From contig NC_049997.1 of the NCBI RefSeq assembly GCF_000003815.2, forward strand, positions 5,277,082 through 5,341,081: a stretch of 64,000 nt of DNA, given 5' to 3'. Position numbers and translations under genes: made by a program. Positions 33,911 to 44,116 of this stretch are shown one piece after another. Source of the DNA: Branchiostoma floridae (Eukaryota; Chordata; Leptocardii; Amphioxiformes; Branchiostomatidae). The notes beneath the pieces are model-generated. The model did not search any database. It saw nothing but the letters and a program-made list of their open reading frames with translations, and was not told the origin of the DNA. How positions within the stretch are numbered: the first letter of the stretch is position 1; each line of letters begins with the position of its first letter.

Positions 33911-33950
33911 ATGCCGGGAGATCAACAGCAGTCCCAAACTGGTGACACCG
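33911..33950 (+). CDS. C-type lectin gene, exon 1 (start codon, cytoplasmic)
   Basis: ATG at 33911 opens MPGDQQQSQTGDT and the exon ends in phase 1 before a GTAACT donor at 33951. The N-terminus of a type II membrane protein would be cytosolic. The ATG is preceded by CACACC. The exon joins in frame to 35922, giving GDTGTTPMQ. The join is inferred from phase and from the similarity of exons 2 and 3; the minus-strand LINE fragment in the intron does not disturb it. Six further exons up to 57523 complete a 709-codon frame including the stop, which would be unlikely by chance. Confidence 0.6.
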
Positions 33951-34382
33951 GTAACTATGTTTTTAAGAATATACTCTTTCTACACATGTTAGGGGCCAAG
34001 GAGGTTTGTTTTACCAAAATCTATGTAATGGCAAATCTAAGACGTAAAATTACACAGTGCGTTGCTTTGTGTAGAACGTATTTTCGTTTTATACTTTCCA
34101 AATAGCATTTTGCGCAGACTTGGAAGATGCGTTTTTTATGACAAAATTTTTTCTACCCCTGTTGGGAGGGGGGTGTAAGTTGTATGTGATCCCACTACCT
34201 CGCTATATATAGATCAAGTGCGAACCCCATTTCGGATGGTGATGTAAAGTCCGTACTTGAGGAGCATCGGCGTTAACTTCGAGAGAAGTAGATGCGATCG
34301 TCTGAAAACGTAAAGAGTTTTGAACCCAGCATCGCAGCTCAAGATCAAACGTAGTAATCGCCCGAGTCTCGCTTATAATAAT

Positions 34383-34700
34383 AACTTTATTGCACAACAA
34401 TGGTACAAGGTACAAAGTATGGCTTATATGTGACAGGGACGGTTTTCAGGTGAAAAATACGGGCAACCCTTTGTAGATCTAAAATAGGGCCGATCTTCCA
34501 TCGATACGCACGAAGATCATGGATAATGTAACAGTGGTATAAATGGGGTCTGGGGAGTACACAATAAGAGAGGTAAAATCTATCAGAATTTAGTGTGCTT
34601 TGACGAATAAACATCGCAGGCACAAAACAATGTAAATATGGCCAAAGGGACAAGAAACACTAGAAAATACTGGGCGATCCCGGCGACCAAATAGGACAAG
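34383..34700 (-). repeat. LINE 3'-end-like repeat, shared with 63875-64000
   Basis: Begins with ACTTTATTGCACAACAATGG and GTACAAAGTATGG, which reappears at 34772 at the end of the next LINE, and continues with TTATATGTGACAGGGACGGT. From that phrase on it is shared with 63878-64000, including TGGATAATGT. It behaves as the 3' terminal part of a minus-strand LINE or a related repeat. No coding frame is supported. Confidence 0.6.
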
Positions 34701-34769
34701 GGTGTCAATTTAGCACAGACGCAGTTATGTTGTAAATGAAATACTATCATACTTAACGGTTATAGAAGA

Positions 34770-35774
34770 ACTTTATTGCACGACAATTGTACATGGTACA
34801 AAGTATGGCAACAACTATTACATAAAGTAAAAAATATAGAGGTATAGGATAAAGCTTAACATCATAGTTAACATGACAGTAAGGGCTAATATGCATAATT
34901 CATTCGTATAGTATCATAATGAAGTAGGCTAATCAATAGCTTCAGTATTCTTTCTAATAGCAAAGCAGTCCTTGATATATTTGCCTATTTTTGCATTATG
35001 GGAGTTCTGAAATCTAAATAAATGTGCAAATCTGTCTGTAGCATCGAGTCTTTTGAAATATGTTGTACTTGCTTCGAGAAACGTGAATAATTCATTGCGT
35101 AAACTAGCGTATCTAGAACATTCCATTATAAAATGAAATTCATCTTCAATATGATTTGGGCAGAAAGGACAGAACCTTTGGTCGGGGGCTACATTGTAGT
35201 ATCTGCCTGTTTCAACATTCAACTTATGGCTACTAATTCTTAACTGAGTTACTGCTTTGCGAATCTCAAAGTTATCTATATTATAAAGGTACATTTCTTG
35301 TTCATAACATTCTTTTGATTTGCTAAGACAAGACAGTTTTGAATTGTTTTCAATAGAACTAAACCACTCCTGTTTGTATATATCTTGTAGCCTAGTGCGC
35401 AGTTGGTTAGCAATATAATCTGTTTTATAAGACTCAGGTTTCGACCATATATGCCCGAGGCCGTGGTAACAGAGAATGTCCTTTACATGATTAATCCAGT
35501 CTTGATTATCAGTAAATACAGTGTTGTATGCATCGCGAAGTAGCGAGTCCTCAGGTAAGTTTACCAAACGGTGCCAGTATTTAATGAGCTGAATTCTAGC
35601 AGATATTATAAAGGGAAAAGTTCCTAACTCTCCTCTCACACCGTCGTTAGATGATTTTGAGTGGACTCCGAGTAGAAATTTTTGAAAACGTGTGTCAAGT
35701 ATGTCAAATTCCGGTATATCTAAAGGGAGGCGTGTGTTATCGATTGAAAAGCCATCTTTTTCTAGATTGAGCAC
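34770..35774 (-). mobile_element. CR1-like LINE 3' fragment, minus strand
   Basis: The 281-codon frame 34929-35774 matches the C-terminal third of the ORF2 protein at 10824-14357: GELGTFPFIISARIQLIKYW against ELGRFPIHLEASLNAIKHL, RTRLQDIYKQEWF, AVTQLRISSHKLNVETGRY and the CPFC...HFIMEC Cys-His segment. Upstream the copy is truncated near 35780-35820. The 3' UTR ends at about 34770 with TTTATTGCACGACAATTGTA on the plus strand. It lies in intron 1 of the lectin gene. Confidence 0.85.
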
Positions 35775-35921
35775 AGACGCACATTTTAGAAACTTGTCTT
35801 TGTCTGATCTTCTGTTATATGTAATTGTGAAAATATTGTGATTTATCTATTCATATGAAATCTTTAAGCTACTGTTCTCCTAAATACATGCCGACATTTT
35901 TCTTTGGCAATTTTCCACCAG

Positions 35922-36050
35922 GCACCACACCCATGCAGAAACCGCAGACTGATTGCCGGGCACGAGCGGACGCCGCCGCGAGTATACCCACCCCAATGTA
36001 CGCCTCCGGAAAACCCACTGTGAGTGCGCCCAACGCAATCTCCGGAGAAG
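35922..36050 (+). CDS. C-type lectin gene, exon 2 (cytoplasmic cassette)
   Basis: Bounded by CAATTTTCCACCAG and GTAAAA, phase 1 at both ends, 129 bp. It encodes GTTPMQKPQTDCRARADAAA then SIPTPMYASG and SAPNAISGE. The following exon 3 repeats its first part and its acceptor region. The TPMY sequence sits where an NPxY-type sorting or docking motif could be. A GTGAGT inside the exon at 36020 would be a good donor, but its use would break the phase with exon 3. Confidence 0.72.
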
Positions 36051-36571
36051 GTAAAACGGTTTTAAGTCCTTCTTGTCAATGTTTTATTTGTTGATATAAG
36101 TGATCGATGTCCAGCTTTGTCCAATCTGGTCATTTTGCTATGTAAACATTTCATTTTTAAACACTGTAGTTGGCGTCTTAGCTTAGAATTATTTATTTTG
36201 TATATTTAATTTTTTTTTATTAGAAAATATCATTGCTATCTAGACAAAACTAAAAAAAAAACATTTTAAATGGGGAAAACAGACCAAGTCATATTTAACT
36301 TGATATGTATGTCTTTATACTGCAAACGGTAATTGGGGTGCAAATTCTAAAACTTCATTTGTGATTACGGTAACTTTGTTTTACTTATCAGTTCTATAGT
36401 TTCTCATGTGTCTTTCTGTTTTTGATTTGCGTGCCATGCACGTGTTTGTATGTTCCTTGTTCCTTTTCTCTGAAAATCAAAAAAAATTATCTCAAACGTC
36501 CTTCTTGTCTCGCTTTATACTGTTTATATTACTGTATGAATTATGTTATTAATTTGGTAATTTTCCCCCAG

Positions 36572-36664
36572 GCACCACACCCATGCAGCAGCCACAGACT
36601 GATTGGCAGTCAATCGCGAACGCCGCTGCGAGTATACCCAACGCTTTGTACATCTCCAGAGCAG
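36572..36664 (+). CDS. C-type lectin gene, exon 3 (duplicate cytoplasmic cassette)
   Basis: Bounded by GTAATTTTCCCCCAG and GTAAAA, phase 1 at both ends, 93 bp. It encodes GTTPMQQPQTDWQSIANAAA then SIPNALYISRA. It is a duplicate of the first 93 bp of exon 2, with the acceptor region copied too. Because both cassettes are phase 1-1, either can be skipped or kept without a frameshift, which would allow splice variants. NALY is a degenerate NPxY-like sequence. The next joined exon is 16.8 kb away. Confidence 0.7.
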
Positions 36665-37880
36665 GTAAAACTTTGTAATCCTGCGTCTGTTGTCTTGCTG
36701 CGTCTGTTGTCTTGTCCTTGTCTTGCTGGATCTGGTCACATCCGTCGTACAATTGTCGTGTGATCACAAACTGATTGCATTCCTGAGAGAATCGTGCAGA
36801 TGCCATACAAAATTCATTGCTATGCAAAAAGCTCTCTTAGATCCTTGTCGGCGGTTTATTTTGTTATTGACTGCTTAAAATTTCTACGACATCAAAATAT
36901 TAAGACAAACGTTCAAAAATATGACTACTTCGTTACCTCTCGGGATGATAATAACGCGACAGCAACGTGAGAAAAATTGCTTTCCAAAGCAATCCTTTAA
37001 TCCATCGACGCCATCTTGATTTCGAAAACTACAAAAAGACGCTAAAGGATAAAATAGTGATTAAAACATTCATTTCTGGCACACTGCTTCGTTTGAAAAA
37101 TATATTTACCGCAAAGACGTCACATGTGACCAATGGTAATACTGTTTAGTAGTTTAAAGGAAGCAAAAGTAGTCTTATTCTAATATCGACAAGATCGGTT
37201 AGATATTTATGTGATAAACAATCTTAATTTTATTTCGTACATTTACCTGTATCTACCGTGCTGTAAATCTCCGTATTCTAGCAGTGGGCTCCGTCACTGT
37301 ATAGTCTGATGACTGATATTTACCTCCATGAAATGTCATGGAGATTATATTTACTTCCATTAAATGTCATGGAGGTTATGTTTTCAGTAGCGTTTGTCTG
37401 TCTATCTGTGTACAAAATAAGTCAAGAACGGCTGGGTGGATTGGTTTCCTACTTGGTGTGTTGGTGGGGTGTGGTAAATGCTGGAAATGATTAGATTTTG
37501 GCCCCCTAGCGACTTCCCTTGGTACTGCAGCGCAACTTCCGGTTTTACTATCTCGGGCTCTGAACAAGCTATGGTCATGAATTTGCAATATTGGATAGTT
37601 CGTGTGCTCAGGAATAAGTGACGTAAGTTTTGGGATAGCAGGGGCATTTTTGTCAAAAACTAAAGAATGTTCTACAAAATGAAATACTAATTATGCGAAA
37701 TAGCGGTACATTTGCATAATTAATTAGAATAATCTATTATAGCAGTTTTTTTCAATGTAAATCAGGTTTCAGTCCCCTAACATTTATTTTTTGAACTGCA
37801 TGGGCATTTTTGTCAAGACATTCCAAAGAGGACAACTGCAGAAAGGATTGACGGATCGACATCATTTTAGGCATGCGGCC
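36665..37880 (+). other. Lectin intron 3, first part; dispersed repeat copy B
   Basis: Start of the large intron. The stretch 37310-37650 is copy B of the dispersed repeat seen at 29330. It also has a short direct duplication around ATTTACCTCCATGAAATGTC and ATTTACTTCCATTAAATGTC (37317, 37348). No gene seen. Confidence 0.6.
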
Positions 37881-37882
37881 GG

Positions 37883-38115
37883 GTAGAGTCAATTCCAAGT
37901 CACCGCGTGTGTTTTACAATAATATTTGTAGCAAGTTCGAACTATTTTAGGTAAAAGAATGTTTCAGTAAAAACAGTTCGAAACTGTTCAAACAATTAAA
38001 GATGAAAGTAAGAACATGTTTGAACGTATTTAATTATGTTGGAAACGTTTCGAAAGTAACTGCACAAATATCTCTTTATTTAGAACAGTTTTAAATCATT
38101 GATAGAAATGTTTTA
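37883..38115. mobile_element. TIR element, TAGAGTC family, left end only
   Basis: Starts TAGAGTCAATTCCAAGTCAC as at 32461. The interior is full of GTTCGAA, TTTCGAAA and GAACATGTT words. The matching right terminus was not found. Confidence 0.6.
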
Positions 38116-38269
38116 ATGTTCGAACATGTTGTAACAAAAGATTTTCACAATTGCCCCCGTAAACGAAAGTGTGAAACCCGTCTTTGTGTCTGTGTCTATT
38201 TTCGGTGGCGGTGCGTGACCACCAGCTGCTTTGTTTTGACGGAGCGTCGCCGGGGTGTGACGATCGTCC

Positions 38270-39250
38270 AGTATTCCGCACCGCTTTACATCCGGCCCTC
38301 ATCGGACCTAGCCTGCCTACCTAAAAATATGAACTTCTGTTCATTACCTAAATGACAGATTCAACACCAAAATCAACAGAGCGGGGTTCTAAATTTTTAC
38401 AGCGCCCCGATCTAAATCATTAACCTCTTGATCTCATTGCGTGTCGCATGCGATTTGGCAGCTACGCTGACAGGTTTCATACCAATCAAAGCCCGGCGAG
38501 CAGCAATATTCACAATCTACGTCGCGGAGGCGGGCAGTATCTGCCAGATTTGACACATTTTAAGCCATTTTGTCCTGATTTTCGTGTTTCAATTGGTAAC
38601 TTTATATTAGACCGGGCGCGGTTAGGCTGTGACACGGTTGATAATAATGATACATGCGGCCACGCGACAAAACCGAGCACGGTTACGTTGCCATGGAGGC
38701 AGTGTTGTTTACAAGGCCGTACGTCCACTCCTTGGTTTAGTGTTTCGCACCGCTTTGCCTCAACGCACGGGAACAAATTCTTCCCTGTTCCTACCAAAAA
38801 ATATGAACTTCAGTAGCTTAAATGACAGATCAGATTCAACACGAAAAAAATAACATTGACAGCGCGGAGATTTTCGCAACTTCCCGACCGTCAAAATTTC
38901 CTTGGTCTCACGGCGTGTCGCACGCGCCTTGGCGCAGCTTTTATAGTAGTAAAGCCCGGCTTGCCGTGTGCCAGCAGTAATATTTCTTTTCTTGTTTCGC
39001 ATTCTACGTCATAAATACATGATTTTAGTCGGTGCCACTCGGAGAGGCGGGCAGTATCTGCCACTCTGTCCTGTACGCTGCCAGATTTGACACATTTCCA
39101 GCCATTTTGTCTTGATGTCGTAGCTTCGCCCGGCTAATTAAAACATCCATGGCTTATATATGACGGCCACACGATAGAACCGGGCACGGTGACGGTTGCC
39201 GTGGTGTCGGAGTTGTTGACAGCGGTGAGCGTCAGATCTCTTTCGCTGTG
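38270..39250. repeat. Tandem duplication of about 470-500 bp
   Basis: Ordered matches between the two halves: GCACCGCTTT (38278, 38748), AAATATGAACTTC, AATGACAGAT, GTGTCGCA(T/C)GCG, AAAGCCCGGC, GGCGGGCAGTATCTGCCA, CCAGATTTGACACATTT, AGCCATTTTGTC and GAGCACGGTTACG/GGGCACGGTGACG. The copies are diverged, with insertions in the second. Short frames across it show no domain. Confidence 0.75.
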
Positions 39251-39715
39251 GGCGCGGCCTGTCTATCGCATTTCTTCTTGGGAAACTTGGGCCCAGATTT
39301 CGCGCGAATTTTTAGGGGCGGAGCTTTGTCATTCTATATCACCAGAGTGTACACAGAGGGGCTCGCGGGTGTGTATTACTGTGCTTTCTGACTGTATGTT
39401 CCATCTATGCTGTATCTACAATCAATGTTCTTCGATTCCAGTTAAAGGAAGACACACATAAGGTCCGAGGACTATAATCAACCGGTATGCAGCTTTCAAG
39501 GGCGTGACACTCAACTGTATTAACGTTAGAACAAGAGCTGAGTTTATCAATTCACGTAAACAAAGGGGATGATGGCGTGGTTTTGTGTTTAGATGGCACA
39601 AGTCAGTTGGTAAAGCTACTTCCACCGGTAAAAAATGCTGTCAAAACTTAAGTGCAACGTCTTCATGTGCTGAATAGACGAGAGCTCTGTGCATGAACTT
39701 GGATTGTTAACGATA
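39251..39715. other. No feature seen
   Basis: Intron DNA between the tandem duplication and the foldback element. Confidence 0.45.
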
Positions 39716-39720
39716 GTATC

Positions 39721-40324
39721 CAGGGGTGCCTAAGCATTTGCACGAACCCTATGAAATTCGTACGAATATTATGTGATACACACGAATCACTATGCGAAAA
39801 CGCACGAATATTATGAAATTCGCACGAATCACTATGCGAAATCGTACGAATTTTATGAAATTCGCACGAATCACTATGTGACACACACGAGCCTTATGTG
39901 ATTTGCACGATCCTTATGCAAAAACGGCGGCCGGGAGGAGGCAAGATGGCGGCTTCGCCGCTTCGGCGACTGAAAATACGATGTAACACGCCGAAATGAA
40001 GCTAAACAGTAGCTCACAGGCTATCAAATACATCTTTGCGACGGTAAATGTCCATTCCATGCCTTGAAATATAAATATCTCGGGTAGAAACGCTCAAAAT
40101 CATGCCTCCTCCCGGCCGCCGTTTTTGCATAAGGATCGTGCAAATCACATAAGGCTCGTGTGTGTCACATAGTGATTCGTGCGAATTTCATAAATTCGTA
40201 CGATTTCGCATAGTGATTCGTGCGAATTTCATAATATTCGTGCGTTTTCGCATAGTGATTCGTGTGTATCACATAATATTCGTACGAATTTCATAGGGAT
40301 CGTGCAAATGCTTAGGCACCCCTG
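39721..40324. mobile_element. Foldback element, hAT-like ends, 5-bp target duplication
   Basis: Begins CAGGGGTGCCTAAGCATTTG and ends with the exact complement. Both ends are flanked by GTATC (39716-39720, 40325-40329). The arms are about 220 bp and are themselves made of a repeated word (CACGAATCACTATGCGAAA, then ACGAATATTATGAAATTCG). The arms end at a GC-rich part, CGGCGGCCGGGAGGAGGC. A unique core of about 150 bp contains AAGATGGCGGC, a YY1-type site. CAGGG-type ends and a short duplication suggest a hAT-superfamily non-autonomous element; a 5-bp duplication fits the hAT5 group. Confidence 0.85.
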
Positions 40325-40906
40325 GTATCGTCAAAACAAATGCAGGTATTATCGTTTTTTGGCGACTCTTTTGAACGACGCCATGCGTGACAGTCTGTGA
40401 CTAAGTGTTCCTCAGTCACAGCTGAAGCCCGACCAGACCTTTTGCGGAAACAAATAAGTTTATATCAAGACATATAACGTTAGATCTATAGTAATTATAC
40501 TCATGACTAATCATCTTTTGAGTTTTACTCCTGCACACCGCCACAAATGGTTGGCATTTAATCAACGGACCTGTACAAACAATATAATCTCCAAGCAGAT
40601 CCTACGGTAACATAAGATAATGTAAGTTCATTTAAGTTCGCGAAGCCATCGACATGCGAAATTGTTTAACTTTATCGCCCCCCTCCACACACCTTCGGTG
40701 CCAAGTCTCAAATACGTGTGTACTGTTAATCGCTACTTATAAGTACGACGTACTATGATAGAAACTTGCTGCACTAATGACAACACTCAATTGATAACAA
40801 ACCATTTATTATTTTCAGACTGAAATAAAGGTTTATTCAACGATGTATTAACAAAATATTTACAACAAAACGCCGTGACACCTACGCTACACAACTCGTC
40901 ACATTA

Positions 40907-41041
40907 GTCGACTTTATCAAAAGCGTGTGGTTGCACTGGTTCGCTACTGGAGTGGTTGATAAGTACCATTGCCCCGCCCCGTTAGCGAAACACGCTCTAA
41001 GGCCGGCTTCTCTCCTGTCAGCTTTTGATAGAGTCTACTAT
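40907..41041. repeat. Short inverted-repeat element
   Basis: Left end TAGTCGACTTTATCAAAAGC pairs with right end GCTTTTGATAGAGTCTACTA. The interior is 95 bp with no coding frame. Confidence 0.6.
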
Positions 41042-41234
41042 CTTATGCTACCGTTGAATAAGGAATAACAAAACAGTACTTTTATTTGTCGACAATGTAA
41101 AGATATATCTGAAGGTAGCAGGAAAGTGTAGCTTGCACAAAGCGGGCAATAATCGAAAGCTAGGTCAACATCTCTCTATTGTGCAACCTTGGTGCACGTT
41201 CAAGGAAAACTTCGCCTCCTACCTAACCTAAGAA

Positions 41235-41278
41235 CTCTACTCTACTCTACTCTACTCTACTCTACTCTACTCTACTCT
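41235..41278. repeat. (CTCTA)n microsatellite
   Basis: About nine perfect copies of CTCTA. Confidence 0.97.
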
Positions 41279-41391
41279 GTAATGTTTACCATCGAAGACT
41301 TATGTGTTTGAATCAAAGGTACATCCACATAGACGTATTGTAGTATATTGATAAGAACAGCACAAACGAACTTTACGAAGGCACATATTCC

Positions 41392-42027
41392 TTAAAACCG
41401 CTCGTCTGTGTTAGACAACATGTTGCCACATGCCGGACAGTACTTGTGGCTTCTGTCGACAGGCGCCCAGCAAATCTTGCAGCCTACGACCCTTTTCTTT
41501 ACTGGTGTTCTCCTGTCCGCTCCCTGAATGGTGTACCGCCCTCCTCCAGACTCGTGCTCAGCCTGTGCTGCTCCCTGTTCCGCAACGTCCACGCCTTTGT
41601 TGAAGTTCAGAAGTTGGTACGACTGCTTCTGCGGAGTGCAGTTACCAGGCGTGTAAAGCACCGAGCTGCCAGCGACGGGTCCTGCGCCAGGGGACTTGAA
41701 CTTCTGTGGCTGGAGGTTACGAGGCGTGCACTGCACCGAGCTGCTGGCGACGGGTCCTTCGTCAGGTGACTTGAACTTCTGTGGCGGGTGGTTACGAGGG
41801 GTGTACTGCACCGAGCCGCCGGCGACGGGTCCTGCGTCAGGGCCTGGGGAGAGGTGGTTAGAGAAGTAGAGGGCCCGTCGGCGCTTGGCGCGGGGTGGCT
41901 CTGCCCTTGGTGTAGGCCCGATTTGCTGGGACGCGTCGGGCGGGGAGTACAGCGCCAGAACTTTCCCGATGGCTGTGGGCGTGTCCTTCGCTCTGTTGAC
42001 GACTGCCTTTAGTACATCAGAGTCGAC
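41392..42027 (-). CDS. DM-domain gene, exon 2 (C-terminal half)
   Basis: The acceptor TGTTTACTTAG is followed by GTCGACTCTGATGTACTA, in phase 0 with exon 1. The exon encodes VDSDVLKAVVNRAKDTPTAI, which completes a second CUE-like segment started by MFPK in exon 1, then a basic patch (PRAKRRR). Next come three imperfect repeats of about 25 residues built on SVQYTPRNHPPQKFKSP. The last 30 residues contain CKICWAPVD and KYCPACGN, a CxxC-x10-CxxC zinc ribbon, before the stop. Length 211 residues. The DNA of the internal repeat is nearly tandem (41690-41820). No similar exon is seen elsewhere in the window. Confidence 0.8.
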   Translation of the reverse strand, partial: VDSDVLKAVVNRAKDTPTAIGKVLALYSPPDASQQIGPTPRAEPPRAKRRRALYFSNHLSPGPDAGPVAGGSVQYTPRNHPPQKFKSPDEGPVASSSVQCTPRNLQPQKFKSPGAGPVAGSSVLYTPGNCTPQKQSYQLLNFNKGVDVAEQGAAQAEHESGGGRYTIQGADRRTPVKKRVVGCKICWAPVDRSHKYCPACGNMLSNTDERF

Positions 42028-43230
42028 CTAAGTAAACACGGAAAGAAAAATGTGTCAACACAATCCTTGGGGATAAATATTTCAAAAATTAACACCCTCT
42101 TCCAACGGGCCTGAGTCAACAGACATTGAAACATACCCTTTCCATCCAACTGCCGAACCAACGTCGTTTCAAAAGCGTTAATTTGCGATTTCTAATGTGT
42201 GCGCTGGCGCTAAAAAACAGATGTTGATGGTAAAATCGTGACCTGGATGAAAGTAATTTATGCCGGCACATAGAGTCTACTTTCATGCCATGGCATACAA
42301 ACCTCCCCGGTGCAAAACCTGACCACGATGTATTGGACATCGCGAATCAAAATAAACTGAAGTTATTTTTTACGCGTCTATAGAAAATGAAAAAAATGAA
42401 AGCCCGACACAAACAACTGAAAGTAAGCCTGAGCGAAACCTCTTGCAAAGCAGTTTGATTATCGAGTCACAAAACTTAGCTGATTTTTCTGTTATCAATG
42501 TTGTAAGGATGATTGAAAACCCAGTCTCGAATTTGTGTAAAGTGTGGACCAGTCCCATTATTGTCCACCTACAACGCGATAAAACCCAAAGACTACTTTG
42601 ACACTTGGCACTAATCAGATTAGAGGACGACACTCGACCATCGCCGTTTAGCTGGCGGACAAAGAAAACCTGACAAACAAAGAAACTGACGTCCTACACA
42701 AGACACAAGCCTACTGTGTGTTTGGACGTGGAGACTCTACACCTTACACATCATACAACAACATATGGAGTCACTTTGAAATAAACACTTGTCTACAATT
42801 GATCCGCTATATATTTCGAGTATCGGCAGTGACAACAGATAAAATAAATCATTCAAAATCTTCTGAAAGATTGACTGGAAGAGATCTTCCTACCTGGTCG
42901 AGAGGATCTACCTCTAGCACCTACTACGAAGGGTAAGTTTTGGTCATGCACCAATTTGTACGATAATTTTGTTGACGTTATATATTTGCACAAGACGTCA
43001 GGCCATAATTTCCCCGTGAAGGGTACAATTGAAGTGTACGGAAGCCGACCACATTTAAGAACGAAGATACAATCTATGTTTACAGAACTTGACTTGATGG
43101 GAAATCGTGACCTGGATGAAAGGAATTTTTTTTATGGATTAAGAGACGGAATAATAGATGATCTTCATTTACAGGATATGGTCCCACAAAAGATTTAACT
43201 TGACTTCACTTGAAAATTTTGAATGCTCAC
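42028..43230 (-). other. DM-domain gene intron
   Basis: A 1.2-kb intron from GTGAGC to TTACTTAG on the minus strand. AATCGTGACCTGGATGAAAG occurs at about 42236 and again at 43103, a word that echoes the TACTCTCC element family. No other feature seen. Confidence 0.65.
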
Positions 43231-44061
43231 CTTTGGGAACATGACGGCGAGCTTTGCCAGCCTGGGTGGGGTCGTTCGTGTGGCCGTGGCGCCGGGCGGC
43301 GAGGATCCGGTAGGGACATCCAGGATCGCGATCAGCTGGTCCACTGCCTGCTCCATGTTGGGAGTCGCATTCCTTATGTCCCTGAGAACTGCCAGGCCCA
43401 GGTTCTCTCTGGCCCCAGGAAACATGTCTGCTAGGATGCTGACGTCGCTGTCCAAGTCCAACTCCGCTTGGTCAGAGCTAGAGGGTGGAGGCATCTGTCG
43501 GCTCTCTGACTCTGAGTCTGACTCCTGAAAGGGAGCAGACTCGGACGATGGGCCTGCTACTGCTTCCTCCCGTCGGGGGTTGTAGCCCTTGTACATACAC
43601 GTATCTGCATACGTGTACGTACTGCGGGATCTCTTCTTACCAGATGTTTCAGCCCAATTTTCTACAATGGCCTTCCGGATGTGCGCCAGCGGAGGCTGCC
43701 CTGGTGCGTGACTTGCGTAGTTGGCCATCTTTGTGTTTAGGTCCTCGTAGAACTTCTGGTTCCGTATTCCCCGCACCACCTGTTTCTCCCTGCGCTTGGC
43801 CGAGGTGCTGGTTGCCTTGGTAGCGCCACTGCTGCGGCCAACGTTTGCGATGTTGATCACGTCGGCCGCAGATATGTCGGATCCCCCTCTCCTCGCGTTG
43901 ATCTCACTGGCATGTTCCTGACGGTACAATGTGACTTGTTGACAGCCAGGACACTGGCAGTGCTTCCAGGGGCACTGCCGCTTGTGTCCTTTTACGGCCA
44001 CGATGACTCCATGAACCCTGCAACGTTTGCACGTGTACTCCCTCTTCTCAGGTCCACTCAT
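43231..44061 (-). CDS. DM-domain (doublesex/DMRT-type) zinc-finger protein, exon 1
   Basis: The protein opens MSGPEKREYT and continues with CKRCRVHG at residues 11-18, KGHKRQC at 24-30, WKHCQC at 32-37 and C at 40. This matches the intertwined DM zinc module of doublesex/DMRT transcription factors, which binds the minor groove of DNA. The basic stretch after it is shorter than in DMRT proteins. A Ser/Arg-rich middle follows. Residues 206-247 (DVSILADMFPG to AVDQLIAIL) look like a CUE-type or DMA-type helical segment. A second, AKLAVMFPK, begins at 269 and continues in exon 2. Exon 1 is 277 codons, phase 0, donor GTGAGC. Total protein about 488 residues. It lies antisense inside the lectin gene's third intron. 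The ATG is 56 bp from a large foldback repeat. Confidence 0.82.
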
Positions 44062-44116
44062 GGCTCGGGTACTCGGGAGAATGAGGACGAAACGTTATGG
44101 TCGCGCTTTATTACAA

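Larger units (their letters stand above)
40330..41390. other. Intron DNA with an inverted repeat and a microsatellite
   Basis: Holds a 135-bp inverted repeat at 40907-41041 and a (CTCTA)n array at 41235-41278. A TTTATT at 41081 could be a minus-strand polyadenylation signal for the DM-domain gene. Nothing else recognised. Confidence 0.5.

Noticed and set aside
36020..36025. GTGAGT as the real end of lectin exon 2
   Set aside because: It would give phase 0 and break the frame with exons 3 and 4; the GTAAAA at 36051 keeps phase 1.
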